NCBI GenBank assembly: GCA_018060885.1
Contig: JAGOVF010000008.1
Coordinates: forward strand, 1 to 47,359
Reading direction: 5' to 3'
Length of the DNA stretch: 47,359 nucleotides
Source of the DNA: Oligoflexales bacterium
GTDB taxonomy: Bacteria > Bdellovibrionota_B > Oligoflexia > Oligoflexales > JAGOVF01
The translations under genes were made by a program, and so were the position numbers. Positions within the stretch are counted from its first letter, which is position 1. Each line of letters starts with the position of its first letter. Below the pieces are notes generated by a model. It had not been told where the DNA came from. It searched no databases and saw nothing but the letters and a program-made list of their open reading frames with translations. Below, one piece after another: positions 8,445 to 16,676 of the stretch.

Positions 8445-9713
8445 ATGAATGCAAAACCATGGTCTCAAATCAAAAACTTTGATCCAGAAGTCGCTTCTTT
8501 GATAGATAGAGAATTTAAAAGACAGCAGCATGGGCTTGAGATGATTGCTTCGGAGAATTTTGCCTCAATTGCAGTCATTACTGCGATGGCCAATGTATTC
8601 ACCAATAAATATGCGGAAGGTTTGCCAAAAAAGCGCTACTACGGCGGCTGTAACGTCGTAGACGACCTTGAAGAGCTTTGTATCACTCGAGCTTGTCAGC
8701 TCTTTGATGCAAAGTTTGCAAATGTTCAACCGCACTCAGGTGCTCAAGCCAACGCCGCGGCTTTTTTAGCCTTGATAAAACCTGGCGATAAAATACTTGG
8801 ACTTGATTTATCTCACGGTGGCCATCTTACGCATGGATCTAAAGTTAATTTTTCTGGGCTGATTTATGACAGTCATTTTTACCAAGTTGATTTAAAGGAT
8901 CAAAAATTAAATTACGAAGAAATTGAAATAAAAGCAAAAGAGCTAAAACCAAAGCTCATAATCGCTGGAGCTAGCGCTTATCCGCGAACAATAGACTTCG
9001 CTAAATTTAGAAAAATCGCTGATTCTGTTGGCGCATTTTTACTGGTGGATATGGCTCACATAGCTGGGCTTGTTGCCGCGGGACTTCACCCTTCTCCTAT
9101 GCCGCATGCTCACGTTGTTACAACAACCACCCATAAAACATTGCGAGGACCGCGCGGCGGATTAATTTTATGGAACGATCCTGATCTGACGGCACAAATC
9201 AATAAGGCTGTTTTTCCAGGAACTCAGGGTGGCCCACTCGAACATATCATCGCAGCTAAAGCGGTGTGTTTCAAAGAAGCTTTGCAAGCAGAATTTAAAA
9301 CCTATCAACAACAAGTTATAAAAAATGCCCGTGTTCTTGCAGATCAGATGTTAGAACTTGGCTTCAGCCTGGTCAGTGGTGGTACAGATAATCACCTTGT
9401 TTTGCTTGATCTAAGTAAAACCGATGTGAGTGGTAAGGATCTTGATTTAGCGCTTGGAAAAGTCGAAATCACCGTTAATAAAAACACTGTTCCAAACGAA
9501 ACTCGTAGTCCCTTTGTCACGAGCGGAGTTCGTTTTGGAACCCCAGCTTTGACCTCTCGCGGATTCGGCGAAGCTGAAATGAAACAAATTGCTAATTTTG
9601 TTTTTCGAGTTTTCAATGCTATCGATAACACGAACGAGCTTGCAAGGATTCGAGAGGAAGTGCTGCAACTTGCAAAACGATTTCCACTTTATCCCGAATG
9701 GATCCATGAATAA
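8445..9713 (+). CDS. glyA: Serine hydroxymethyltransferase
   Basis: 422 residues, normal for bacterial GlyA. Motifs include SENFAS (36-41), [13 protein letters not shown] (56-68) and the PLP-binding Lys231 in [14 protein letters not shown]. The enzyme converts serine and tetrahydrofolate to glycine and methylene-tetrahydrofolate, feeding one-carbon metabolism. The C-terminal substrate-binding segment ([12 protein letters not shown]) is intact. It lies 45 bases after rpiB and 14 bases before nrdR, consistent with co-transcription. Confidence 0.97.
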   Translation: MNAKPWSQIKNFDPEVASLIDREFKRQQHGLEMIASENFASIAVITAMANVFTNKYAEGLPKKRYYGGCNVVDDLEELCITRACQLFDAKFANVQPHSGAQANAAAFLALIKPGDKILGLDLSHGGHLTHGSKVNFSGLIYDSHFYQVDLKDQKLNYEEIEIKAKELKPKLIIAGASAYPRTIDFAKFRKIADSVGAFLLVDMAHIAGLVAAGLHPSPMPHAHVVTTTTHKTLRGPRGGLILWNDPDLTAQINKAVFPGTQGGPLEHIIAAKAVCFKEALQAEFKTYQQQVIKNARVLADQMLELGFSLVSGGTDNHLVLLDLSKTDVSGKDLDLALGKVEITVNKNTVPNETRSPFVTSGVRFGTPALTSRGFGEAEMKQIANFVFRVFNAIDNTNELARIREEVLQLAKRFPLYPEWIHE

Positions 9714-9727
9714 GGTTCTCGAATTTG

Positions 9728-10189
9728 ATGAATTGTCCGAAATGTGATCATGAAGCTACTAAAGTCCTTGAAAGTCGTCTCAGCCACGAGGGTGCTAGCG
9801 TGCGACGTCGCAGGGAATGTCTAAAGTGCCAGCATCGATTTACAACGTACGAAAAAGAAGAAGCTTTTGTATTTCAGATCATGAAACGCGATAGCTCTAC
9901 TGTTCCCTATGATCGCACTAAAGCCTATAAATCCATCCAGATTGCTTGCCGCAAAAGACCTGTTTCGCTTTATGAGATTGAAGATTTATTAAATAAGGTT
10001 GAGCGCAAGATTCAAGAAGATGGTGAGCGCACAGTTTCTAGCAACCATCTTGGTAAACTCATTTTAGAAGGTCTATTTTCAAAAGATAAAATCGCCTACA
10101 TTCGATTTGCCTCTGTATATAAAGATTTTCAGAATATTGAAGAATTTTTACGAGAGTTAAATGAGTTAAGCCCAGGTAATAATATTTAA
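9728..10189 (+). CDS. nrdR: Transcriptional repressor NrdR
   Basis: 153 residues from the ATG at 9728. The N-terminal zinc ribbon has Cys3, Cys6, Cys31 and Cys34 with the basic RRRRE stretch between the pairs, followed by an ATP-cone domain (about 46-136). NrdR binds nucleotides and represses ribonucleotide reductase genes through NrdR boxes; no such gene is in this window. It sits directly before ribE, where many bacteria have nrdR followed by ribD; ribD is absent here. Confidence 0.96.
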   Translation: MNCPKCDHEATKVLESRLSHEGASVRRRRECLKCQHRFTTYEKEEAFVFQIMKRDSSTVPYDRTKAYKSIQIACRKRPVSLYEIEDLLNKVERKIQEDGERTVSSNHLGKLILEGLFSKDKIAYIRFASVYKDFQNIEEFLRELNELSPGNNI

Positions 10190-10206
10190 GTCTGCTGGAG
10201 CGGATC

Positions 10207-10914
10207 ATGTTTACAGGCATAATTGAAAATTCAGCAAAGATTATATATCTCGGAGAACGAAAAACTAAGAAATCTGACGCGCCAGTTATGGAAGGCGTTC
10301 AGAATTTAGTCGTTGAGAATATCTTTGCCGATAAAAAAATAAAACACGGAGCCAGCATCGCCGTAAACGGCTGTTGTTTAACTGTTGCGGCGCTTAAAAA
10401 AAAGCATCTGCATTTTTTTCTCAATCACGAGACCATTTTTCGCACAAGCTTTCAATATTTGAAAGAAGGCGACAGCGTCAATCTTGAGAGGGCACTGCGA
10501 TTATCCGATCGTTTAGATGGTCATATAGTCACAGGCCACATCGATGGTTTAGCGATGGTCATAGAACTCAATAAGCAGCCGACGGGTTGGGATTTGATCA
10601 CAATTTTTCCAGAACAGTCTCAGCCTTTACTGATACCAAAAGGATCTATCTGCTTAGATGGCATTAGCCTAACCATTAACGAGGTTCTCCAAGTAGAATC
10701 CAAGGACCTTGAGGCGTCACTGATAGCTAATTTGCCGCACGATTTACGTGGCCAAGCTAGTTTTCAGGCAATTAAGACCACGTTAATACCAACGACCATC
10801 GATCTCACGACGTTTTTTGAAATTGCACCTGGAAAGCCGCTCAATTATGAGCTCGATATAATTGGTAAATATCTAATAAAACAATCTAAATTCTTAAATT
10901 CGAAGGCCGGATAA
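10207..10914 (+). CDS. ribE: Riboflavin synthase, alpha chain
   Basis: 235 residues, slightly longer than the usual 200-220. It shows the duplicated lumazine-binding architecture: MFTGIIE at the start, VNGCCLTV and GHIVTGHIDG in the first half, and KGSICLDGISLTINE and DIIGKYL in the second. It catalyses dismutation of two 6,7-dimethyl-8-ribityllumazine molecules to riboflavin. Its substrate is made by RibH, encoded 1.3 kb downstream. It begins 17 bases after nrdR. The extra length comes from an insert near residues 20-30 and a longer C-terminal tail. Confidence 0.94.
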   Translation: MFTGIIENSAKIIYLGERKTKKSDAPVMEGVQNLVVENIFADKKIKHGASIAVNGCCLTVAALKKKHLHFFLNHETIFRTSFQYLKEGDSVNLERALRLSDRLDGHIVTGHIDGLAMVIELNKQPTGWDLITIFPEQSQPLLIPKGSICLDGISLTINEVLQVESKDLEASLIANLPHDLRGQASFQAIKTTLIPTTIDLTTFFEIAPGKPLNYELDIIGKYLIKQSKFLNSKAG

Positions 10915-11049
10915 ATTTTGCAATTACTTATGTTTTTTGATACCTATGATGCCGCAGTGCATGAAATGCATGCTGACTCAGCTGATTGCTGGGGCTATGG
11001 GTTCTTCATTTTTCACTTCAATTGAATTTAAATTAGGCACAAAACACCT

Positions 11050-12201
11050 ATGCATTCAGAAGATTCACTGTTGCTTGAGAGAGTCACAAAGGCCATAAAG
11101 CAGATCAATGCAGGCGGCATGGTCATTATGGTAGATGATGAGGACCGTGAAAACGAAGGCGACCTTGTTGCCGCCGCGTCTAAGATCACACCAAGTATAA
11201 TTAACTTTATGGCAAAAGAAGCACGAGGCTTGGTTTGCTTAACATTGAGCCCAAATATCGTTGAGCGCCTTAAACTCCCACCCATGCAAGACAGCAGTAA
11301 ATCGAATAGCCCGATGTCTACTGCATTTACCGTCAGCATCGAAGCAAAGCAAGGAGTCAGTACAGGAATCTCTGCGCATGATCGGGCTCACACAATTCAA
11401 GTCGCGATAAACGAGAATAGTAGCAGTGATGATCTTGTCGTCCCGGGCCACGTGTTTCCCTTGCGCGCTCGGGCGGGTGGAGTTTTAGAAAGAGCAGGGC
11501 ATACTGAAGGTTCCGTCGATTTAGCGCAGCTGGCAGGTTTAACCCCAGCCGCGGTGATTTGTGAAATAATGAATGACGATGGCACGATGGCAAGAATGCC
11601 CGATCTGAAAAAATTTGCAAAAACACATCAGCTGCCAATTTTATCAATTGCAGATTTAATTACCTATCGTTTGCTGAAAGACAGTCTTGTAGAAAAAATC
11701 AGCCACAACACTTTAAATACTCGCTGGGGAACTTTTCCTGCGACCCTTTACAAAAATAAATTAGACTCGCGCTTTTTACTCGCGCTGAGCAATGATGAAC
11801 ATTTTGCCGATAAGACGGTTGAAGTTCGAGTTCATAGCCAAAGAAGCTTACGCGATATTTTCGGCCGAGCAGATTCTTTAAATGGTAGTCGGCTGCTAGA
11901 ATACGGCTTTAGTTTACTTACACAATCAGCTCCTGCAGTCTTTCTTTATATTTTTCAAACAGACCCATCACAGTCCATCGCTGCTGAATTTTCTGCCTTC
12001 CAACTCGATAGCACTCAAGAAGCTAGTCCCAGTAGCAGCTATAAAATGGACTATCGCACGATTGGACTTGGCGCCCAAGTTCTTAGGGGTATGGGAGTTA
12101 CAAAAATGCGCCTCCACACTAGCTCTGAAGTCGCTATTCCTGCACTAAAAGGTTACGGACTTGAAATTGTCGATTCAGTGATTATTCGATCTCTTGATTA
12201 G
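11050..12201 (+). CDS. ribB: 3,4-dihydroxy-2-butanone 4-phosphate synthase with a degenerate GTP cyclohydrolase II domain
   Basis: 383 residues. Residues 1-205 are a complete DHBP synthase with the acidic DDEDRENEGDL motif (29-39), HDRAHTI and a RAGGVLERAGHTEG segment. It makes the four-carbon precursor of lumazine from ribulose-5-phosphate. Residues about 220-383 align with GTP cyclohydrolase II (RVHS at 260-263 and the C-terminal GAQVLRGMGVTKMRLHT), but the three zinc Cys that normally follow RVHS are missing and the catalytic EGRGIGL motif is unrecognisable. I therefore call only RibB activity. A separate RibA must be encoded elsewhere. The 135-base gap before this gene shows no FMN riboswitch that I can recognise. 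Confidence 0.92.
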   Translation: MHSEDSLLLERVTKAIKQINAGGMVIMVDDEDRENEGDLVAAASKITPSIINFMAKEARGLVCLTLSPNIVERLKLPPMQDSSKSNSPMSTAFTVSIEAKQGVSTGISAHDRAHTIQVAINENSSSDDLVVPGHVFPLRARAGGVLERAGHTEGSVDLAQLAGLTPAAVICEIMNDDGTMARMPDLKKFAKTHQLPILSIADLITYRLLKDSLVEKISHNTLNTRWGTFPATLYKNKLDSRFLLALSNDEHFADKTVEVRVHSQRSLRDIFGRADSLNGSRLLEYGFSLLTQSAPAVFLYIFQTDPSQSIAAEFSAFQLDSTQEASPSSSYKMDYRTIGLGAQVLRGMGVTKMRLHTSSEVAIPALKGYGLEIVDSVIIRSLD

Positions 12202-12218
12202 CACTTAAAGGATTTAAA

Positions 12219-12650
12219 ATGCCCGGAAAAATTTTAATTATCGTTAGCCAATTTAATGAACTGATCACCAAGCTGCTACTCGAAGGTGCTCTCGATGAAT
12301 TAAAAAATCTCGGAATAAAAGATGATGCAATAAATGTCGTTAAAACCCCCGGCTGTTTCGAAATACCAACCATCGCGGCAGCAGGTGCTCGAAGTGCTAA
12401 ATATCAATCCATTATTTGTTTAGGCGCCATCATACAAGGGGAAACTCCGCACTTTGACTTTGTTTGCCAACAAACTGCTGCCGGTATTATGCAGGTTGGT
12501 TTCAATTATACTATTCCGACTATTTTTGGGATCATTACCACCCACAACAACGAGCAGGCTCTTGCTCGCTGCGGTATTAAGGGCGGAAATAAAGGAAGAG
12601 AAGCGGCAAAAACTGCCATAGAAATGATCTCAACACTCAAAAAGATTTAA
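12219..12650 (+). CDS. ribH: 6,7-dimethyl-8-ribityllumazine synthase
   Basis: 143 residues, within the normal range. Characteristic elements are the N-terminal SQFNELITK, the VKTPGCFEIP loop and the GAIIQGETPHFDFV motif, which contains the catalytic His. It condenses the RibB product with the pyrimidine intermediate to give lumazine, the substrate of RibE upstream, and typically forms pentamers or 60-meric shells. It begins 17 bases after ribB and ends 22 bases before nusB, as in the common ribH-nusB arrangement. Confidence 0.96.
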   Translation: MPGKILIIVSQFNELITKLLLEGALDELKNLGIKDDAINVVKTPGCFEIPTIAAAGARSAKYQSIICLGAIIQGETPHFDFVCQQTAAGIMQVGFNYTIPTIFGIITTHNNEQALARCGIKGGNKGREAAKTAIEMISTLKKI

Positions 12651-12672
12651 ATGTAAGGGGATTGACAAAATC

Positions 12673-13098
12673 GTGAATCAACACCCAAATTCCGCCTCTC
12701 GAGAGGCTTGTATTAAATTTATGTATCAATGTGAAGTAGACCAAATATTCTATTATTCCGAACCGCACTTTAATTCATTTTGCACCTACTTCAATATCGA
12801 CCAAGAAATACGCCCTGTTTTTAAAAAATTTACGATTGGGACTTATAATAACCTTGAAAAAATAAATGCCTTAATCGAAGCACACGCAAAAAATTGGAAA
12901 ATTGACAGAATTGCAATAACTGACAAAATTGTCATACGTCTCGCCTGCTTTGAGCTAATGAACGACAAAACTTCTAAAAAGATTATTATTAATGAAGCGA
13001 TAGAAATGGCCAAAACTTACGGCAACGAAAATTCAGGTGCTTTTGTTAACGGGATACTAGACAATATTGCAATTAGTATTGCCAAATTAGACAGCTAA
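12673..13098 (+). CDS. nusB: Transcription antitermination factor NusB
   Basis: 141 residues from a GTG start. The N-terminal ASREACIKFMYQ and the C-terminal KTYGNENSGAFVNGILD block are the family signatures. NusB binds boxA RNA with ribosomal protein S10 and promotes antitermination of rRNA operons. Its position directly after ribH supports the assignment. It is followed 27 bases later by a gene of unknown function. Confidence 0.93.
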   Translation: MNQHPNSASREACIKFMYQCEVDQIFYYSEPHFNSFCTYFNIDQEIRPVFKKFTIGTYNNLEKINALIEAHAKNWKIDRIAITDKIVIRLACFELMNDKTSKKIIINEAIEMAKTYGNENSGAFVNGILDNIAISIAKLDS

Positions 13099-13125
13099 AC
13101 TTTAGTTCGTATTGGATGCGTATAT

Positions 13126-13809
13126 ATGGATAAAGATCCAACAATAAACTTAGATTTGCCTAAGCAAAATCCCACCCAGCGTCCAACAAATAAAAGCGGA
13201 CTCGAAAAAAGAAGCGCAAAAGGAAGCGAAGAGCGAAGCATAGTACAAAAAAAAGAACGAACGGCCTCTATTAATATCAAGTCTCTCGAAGAGGTCAATC
13301 ATTCGAATTTTACTTTTGCTTTTTTTAACCACGGCTTGTTTAACAAATCAGAATTACTTAAAACTGGCAACGCACATCAGCTGCTGTCGGTAATAGAAGA
13401 AAAAAATGGTTTAGATATTGACGAACCTATTTTGCTTAGTTTACCAAAAGACAATTCACAATTGGATCAGCAGCCCGAGGCAAACATTATAATGTTTTTA
13501 TCGATGCCGAAACTTGATGATCCAAATAGCGTTAACCCTTGGTTAAGCTACTTGCTAGATGTTATTGAATCTTGGCATTTATCGGAAATATCTCTATATT
13601 CCTGCTCTGAGATATATAGCTCAGAAAAAAATTCTCGATCCACTTTTGAATTTTTAGAGCGCGTTATTGAAACTCTATTTAGCAACTCACGCCTTACAAC
13701 TTTGAATTGGATAACTTCTGAGAATACTAAAATTCAAGTTTTAAATGCCGGTCTTTTTGCGAAAAAGAAGCTTTCCAAAGCTAATACTTTGTTAACGGTA
13801 TACCATTAA
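13126..13809 (+). CDS. Cytoplasmic protein of unknown function between nusB and dapF
   Basis: 227 residues. The first 55 are highly charged and Pro/Lys/Ser-rich and look disordered. The remainder is a mixed alpha/beta region with hydrophobic strands (ANIIMFLSM, SEISLYSC) and a helical segment (STFEFLERVIETLF). No signal peptide, membrane helix or catalytic motif stands out. It sits 27 bases after nusB and 19 bases before dapF, so it is almost certainly part of the same operon. I do not recognise a family. Confidence 0.65.
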   Translation: MDKDPTINLDLPKQNPTQRPTNKSGLEKRSAKGSEERSIVQKKERTASINIKSLEEVNHSNFTFAFFNHGLFNKSELLKTGNAHQLLSVIEEKNGLDIDEPILLSLPKDNSQLDQQPEANIIMFLSMPKLDDPNSVNPWLSYLLDVIESWHLSEISLYSCSEIYSSEKNSRSTFEFLERVIETLFSNSRLTTLNWITSENTKIQVLNAGLFAKKKLSKANTLLTVYH

Positions 13810-13828
13810 TTAACCCTGAGTCAGAAAC

Positions 13829-14764
13829 ATGCATCTAGAATTTGAAAAGTGGCACGGAAATTCAAACGACTTTATTGTCGTATCTGCACCTCATGTACAA
13901 AGAGATTATTTGACTAAAAGCTTGCAAAAAGTCGCAGTCAATTTATGCAACAAATCAGGATCCGGTATCGCTGCCGATGGCATACTGGTCTTATACTCCC
14001 ATCCTCAGCAAGAAGATTTGTTTGCGACGTATACTCTAGACATCATAAACAGTGATGGGAGCCTTGCGGCAACTTGTGGAAATGGGCTGCGTTGCGCGGC
14101 AGGATTTGTTAAAAGAAAATCTACTCAAATTACAGACCTTCAGACTATAGAGTTTATTCTGAAAAACGAACAAAGAGCGCTCTGCCGCTTTATAAACGAT
14201 AAGGGTGAACAGCCCATTATAGAAATTTCAATGGGCACCGCACTCATTGATGCGGATGTCTCTTGGTTTGAAGAGTATAAAAACCTTGCAAATACAGTCG
14301 TCAATAAAAGTGGAAAAGCTGATTTAGTGACTAGAATTCAAGGCTGCCATTTAGCCAACCCGCATTTAATACTTTTCATGAAAAAGTTGGACTATGAGCT
14401 CCTTAAAGAACTTGGTCCAGCCTTGCAAGTGCAAGGGAGCTTGGATGGAATTAATGTGCATTTTGCAGTATCGTATCAGCCAAGCGATGCAGAAATGACC
14501 TCGATAAAAAATCAACTTGGCAGACCTTTAGAAGATTCTTTTACGGCCATAAGTTGGGAGAGAGGCGCAGGCGTAACTCAAGCCTGTGGATCAGGAGCAA
14601 CTGCGATTGTCGCTGCCGCATTTCATGCTCAAGAGCTTTTGTCAGTTAAAGATTGGGTCGGCGTTAAAATGCCAGGTGGCTTTTTATATATTAAAGAATC
14701 TGACTCAGGCTTTCAGCTTGCTGGACCGGCAAAATATGTCTTTCGTGGAAGTTTAGAGATTTAG
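13829..14764 (+). CDS. dapF: Diaminopimelate epimerase
   Basis: 311 residues, somewhat longer than the typical 275-280. The two catalytic Cys are present: C83 in ATCGNGLRCAA and C253 in QACGSGATA, each in its canonical context, with the GNSNDFIV start motif. The enzyme converts LL- to meso-diaminopimelate, the peptidoglycan cross-linking residue and lysine precursor. The added length is in an insert around residues 145-165. The gene precedes an acyltransferase by only 2 bases. Confidence 0.94.
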   Translation: MHLEFEKWHGNSNDFIVVSAPHVQRDYLTKSLQKVAVNLCNKSGSGIAADGILVLYSHPQQEDLFATYTLDIINSDGSLAATCGNGLRCAAGFVKRKSTQITDLQTIEFILKNEQRALCRFINDKGEQPIIEISMGTALIDADVSWFEEYKNLANTVVNKSGKADLVTRIQGCHLANPHLILFMKKLDYELLKELGPALQVQGSLDGINVHFAVSYQPSDAEMTSIKNQLGRPLEDSFTAISWERGAGVTQACGSGATAIVAAAFHAQELLSVKDWVGVKMPGGFLYIKESDSGFQLAGPAKYVFRGSLEI

Positions 14765-14766
14765 TA

Positions 14767-15543
14767 ATGGCTAGCAACATATTTGAAAATCTCGAGATTG
14801 CCAAACTTTTCCCCTTGATGGAAGCGATTGCCGAGTACCACGATTATAAAGTACACGGTCTAGACAAATTACCAAAAACAGATGGCGCTCTCATAGTGAG
14901 CAATCACAGTCTCGCGACTTATGATTTAGCTCTGCTTTACTTTTCTATTTACAAAAAAACAGGGCGTTTTTCCAAGCCACTTATGGATAGACTTTTTTCG
15001 AAGATTCCCTTGTTAGGCGAGTTTATGGAAGCGTTAGGAGCGCGCGTTGGCGACAGGAAAACCGCACTAAATCTTTTAAAAGGCGAGAATCTGGTTGCTG
15101 TAGCCCCGGGCGGAATGTTAGAGGCGCTAAGGCCTTCCACTGAAAAATACCAAATACGATGGGACGGCCGCAGAGGTTTTGTGCGTTTGGCTATTCAAGC
15201 GCAAAAGCCGATTTTTTTAGCCGCATGTCCGCAGGCAGATGATCTTTATGATGTCTATAAAAGCAAACTGACTGATATGGCTTATCAACTTTTTAAGGTT
15301 CCGGTTCCGATTGCGGCCGGCCTTGCCTACACTATTATTCCAAAACCCGTTGCACTTGAACACCATATTGAAGGGCCATTTCATCCACCAAAATGGAGTC
15401 GGGGGGCAAAAAAATTGGATGAGATGACTTTAGAGTTTCACCATGATATTTGCCAAAAAATGCAAGAGTTGATGGATAGGACTTGCAGGAAAACAAAAAA
15501 GAAGAGAGTGGCAAAAAAGAAAAGCAAAACAACAAAAAAGTGA
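14767..15543 (+). CDS. Lysophospholipid/glycerolipid acyltransferase-like protein
   Basis: 258 residues. SNHSLATYDL (45-54) is the acceptor motif, with five residues between His47 and Asp53 rather than the four of classic PlsC. VAPGGMLEAL (112-121) matches the phosphate-binding motif of the PlsC/TMEM68-like superfamily. It probably transfers an acyl chain to a lipid at the inner membrane, but the substrate cannot be read from sequence. The last 20 residues are almost entirely Lys, Arg, Thr and Ser, a basic tail that may bind membrane or nucleic acid. It ends the plus-strand operon. Confidence 0.78.
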   Translation: MASNIFENLEIAKLFPLMEAIAEYHDYKVHGLDKLPKTDGALIVSNHSLATYDLALLYFSIYKKTGRFSKPLMDRLFSKIPLLGEFMEALGARVGDRKTALNLLKGENLVAVAPGGMLEALRPSTEKYQIRWDGRRGFVRLAIQAQKPIFLAACPQADDLYDVYKSKLTDMAYQLFKVPVPIAAGLAYTIIPKPVALEHHIEGPFHPPKWSRGAKKLDEMTLEFHHDICQKMQELMDRTCRKTKKKRVAKKKSKTTKK

Positions 15544-15545
15544 TT

Positions 15546-15790
15546 GTGCTGAGCTGCAGTGGCCGTCATTCCGAGCGTAGCGAGGAATCTAGGTTATTTT
15601 TTAGATCCTTCGCCGATGGCTCAGGATGACGCTTGCTTGTGCTGAGCCGCAGTGGCCGTCATTCCGAGCGTAGCGTTACCGTCATTCCGAGCGCAGCGTT
15701 ACCGTCATTCCGAGCGTAGCGTTACCGTCATTCTGAGCGTAGCGAGGAATCTACGTTGTTTTTAGATCCTTCGCCGATGGCTCAGGACAC
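15546..15790. repeat. Two hairpin repeats with an internal 23-bp tandem array
   Basis: Two copies of a long interrupted palindrome start with GTGCTGAGC(T/C)GCAGTGG, contain GTCATTCCGAGCGTAGCG, and close with AGATCCTTCGCCGATGGC and TCAGGATGAC (15546-15631; 15639-15788). The left and right arms are imperfectly complementary. In the second copy the left arm is expanded into four head-to-tail 22-23 bp units, mainly TTACCGTCATTCCGAGCG plus TAGCG, differing at one or two bases. This resembles dispersed 'GTCATTCCGAGC' type intergenic repeats seen in many bacterial genomes. It lies between convergent operons. There are no spacers, so it is not a CRISPR. Confidence 0.8.
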
Positions 15791-15816
15791 GTACCTGGCG
15801 CTTTCGCGCCAGGTAC
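15791..15816. terminator. Perfect bidirectional hairpin at a convergent junction
   Basis: GTACCTGGCGC and GCGCCAGGTAC form an uninterrupted 11-base stem around TTTC. It directly abuts the stop codon of the minus-strand PilZ gene. There is no immediate T-run on either strand, so it may act as an mRNA-stabilising hairpin as well as a terminator. Confidence 0.65.
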
Positions 15817-16661
15817 TAACTAGCTTCTTTTTTAATGACTGGTCTCATTTTCCCGACAGTTTTCGCAACATAATTTACTAAAAATTCGCTTAGTTTTGTT
15901 ATTTTATCTTCGTTCATATATTCAAAACTAAGGCCGACTTTTGAACCTGCTATAAATATTCTTTTTACTCTAGTGGCTAAACTCAAATACTCTCCACTAG
16001 CTGGGTCGACAAATCCTCGTATTGGCATAGAAATTTTTATTTGCTCATCACCCTCAAAAATATGATCGCTCTCACCTTTAAGAAGCGCACCATGCATACT
16101 TAAATCTACGATAAACCCCTTGCCAACTCGGTTATATCTAAATTGGTAATATGTGACTGGTATATTTAATTTATAGCGCCGGCTCCGTCGCTTATGCTCG
16201 CCATTAATAATATTTTTAATTTTATTGAGAACATCTTCATTTCGCAATTTCGAATACTGCACATAATCATCCGACTCTTGATACATTAATAACTTATTAT
16301 GATAATTTTCAATTAATAGAGCGGGATTCCTTGATAAGAATAAGACAGGGATATCGTTTTCGTAGTGCTTTTCCTTAAATTTTTTAACATTTTCGATTGT
16401 TTCATCGAGTGGAGAAAATTCATCATCCACTATAAGAACTTTTATCTGGCGCTTAATACTTTTCATAAGTTCTTGAGAATTTTTAGGACGAGATATCTGA
16501 AAGTTTTTAAATTGATTTTTTAAATATGACTCAATTGCTGACTTTAATTCTGAAGGAATTGTTTCACTCAAAGCCAACAAAATAAAATGCTTTTGCTTTT
16601 TCTTCGGGCCGTCTAGGTAGTCAGCAACTGAACCTTGCGACTTTTCTGTAATATTCGACAT
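15816..16661 (-). CDS. Degenerate receiver domain fused to a PilZ (c-di-GMP binding) domain
   Basis: 281 residues. A receiver-like fold (about 24-152) keeps the central Asp in VLIVDDE (77-81) but lacks the acidic pair at the end of strand 1 and the Lys after strand 5, so phosphorylation is doubtful. A PilZ domain follows (about 157-265) with the RxxxR motif at R158-R162 and DLSMHG at 186-191, the residues that bind c-di-GMP. It is the last gene of the seven-gene envelope operon, beginning 15 bases after the peptide-binding protein, and is the only clearly cytoplasmic member. It could make the complex respond to c-di-GMP; that is inference. Confidence 0.85.
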   Translation of the reverse strand: MSNITEKSQGSVADYLDGPKKKQKHFILLALSETIPSELKSAIESYLKNQFKNFQISRPKNSQELMKSIKRQIKVLIVDDEFSPLDETIENVKKFKEKHYENDIPVLFLSRNPALLIENYHNKLLMYQESDDYVQYSKLRNEDVLNKIKNIINGEHKRRSRRYKLNIPVTYYQFRYNRVGKGFIVDLSMHGALLKGESDHIFEGDEQIKISMPIRGFVDPASGEYLSLATRVKRIFIAGSKVGLSFEYMNEDKITKLSEFLVNYVAKTVGKMRPVIKKEAS

Positions 16662-16676
16662 CTCTGCTTCCCTTTA

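Noticed and set aside
10915..11049. FMN riboswitch upstream of ribBA
   Set aside because: I found none of the conserved RFN element sequences; only a short TGCATGAAATGCA inverted repeat is visible.
15640..15745. Tandem GTCATTCCGAGC units as a CRISPR array
   Set aside because: Units are head to tail with no spacers, show sequence drift and are nested in a palindrome; no cas genes are near.
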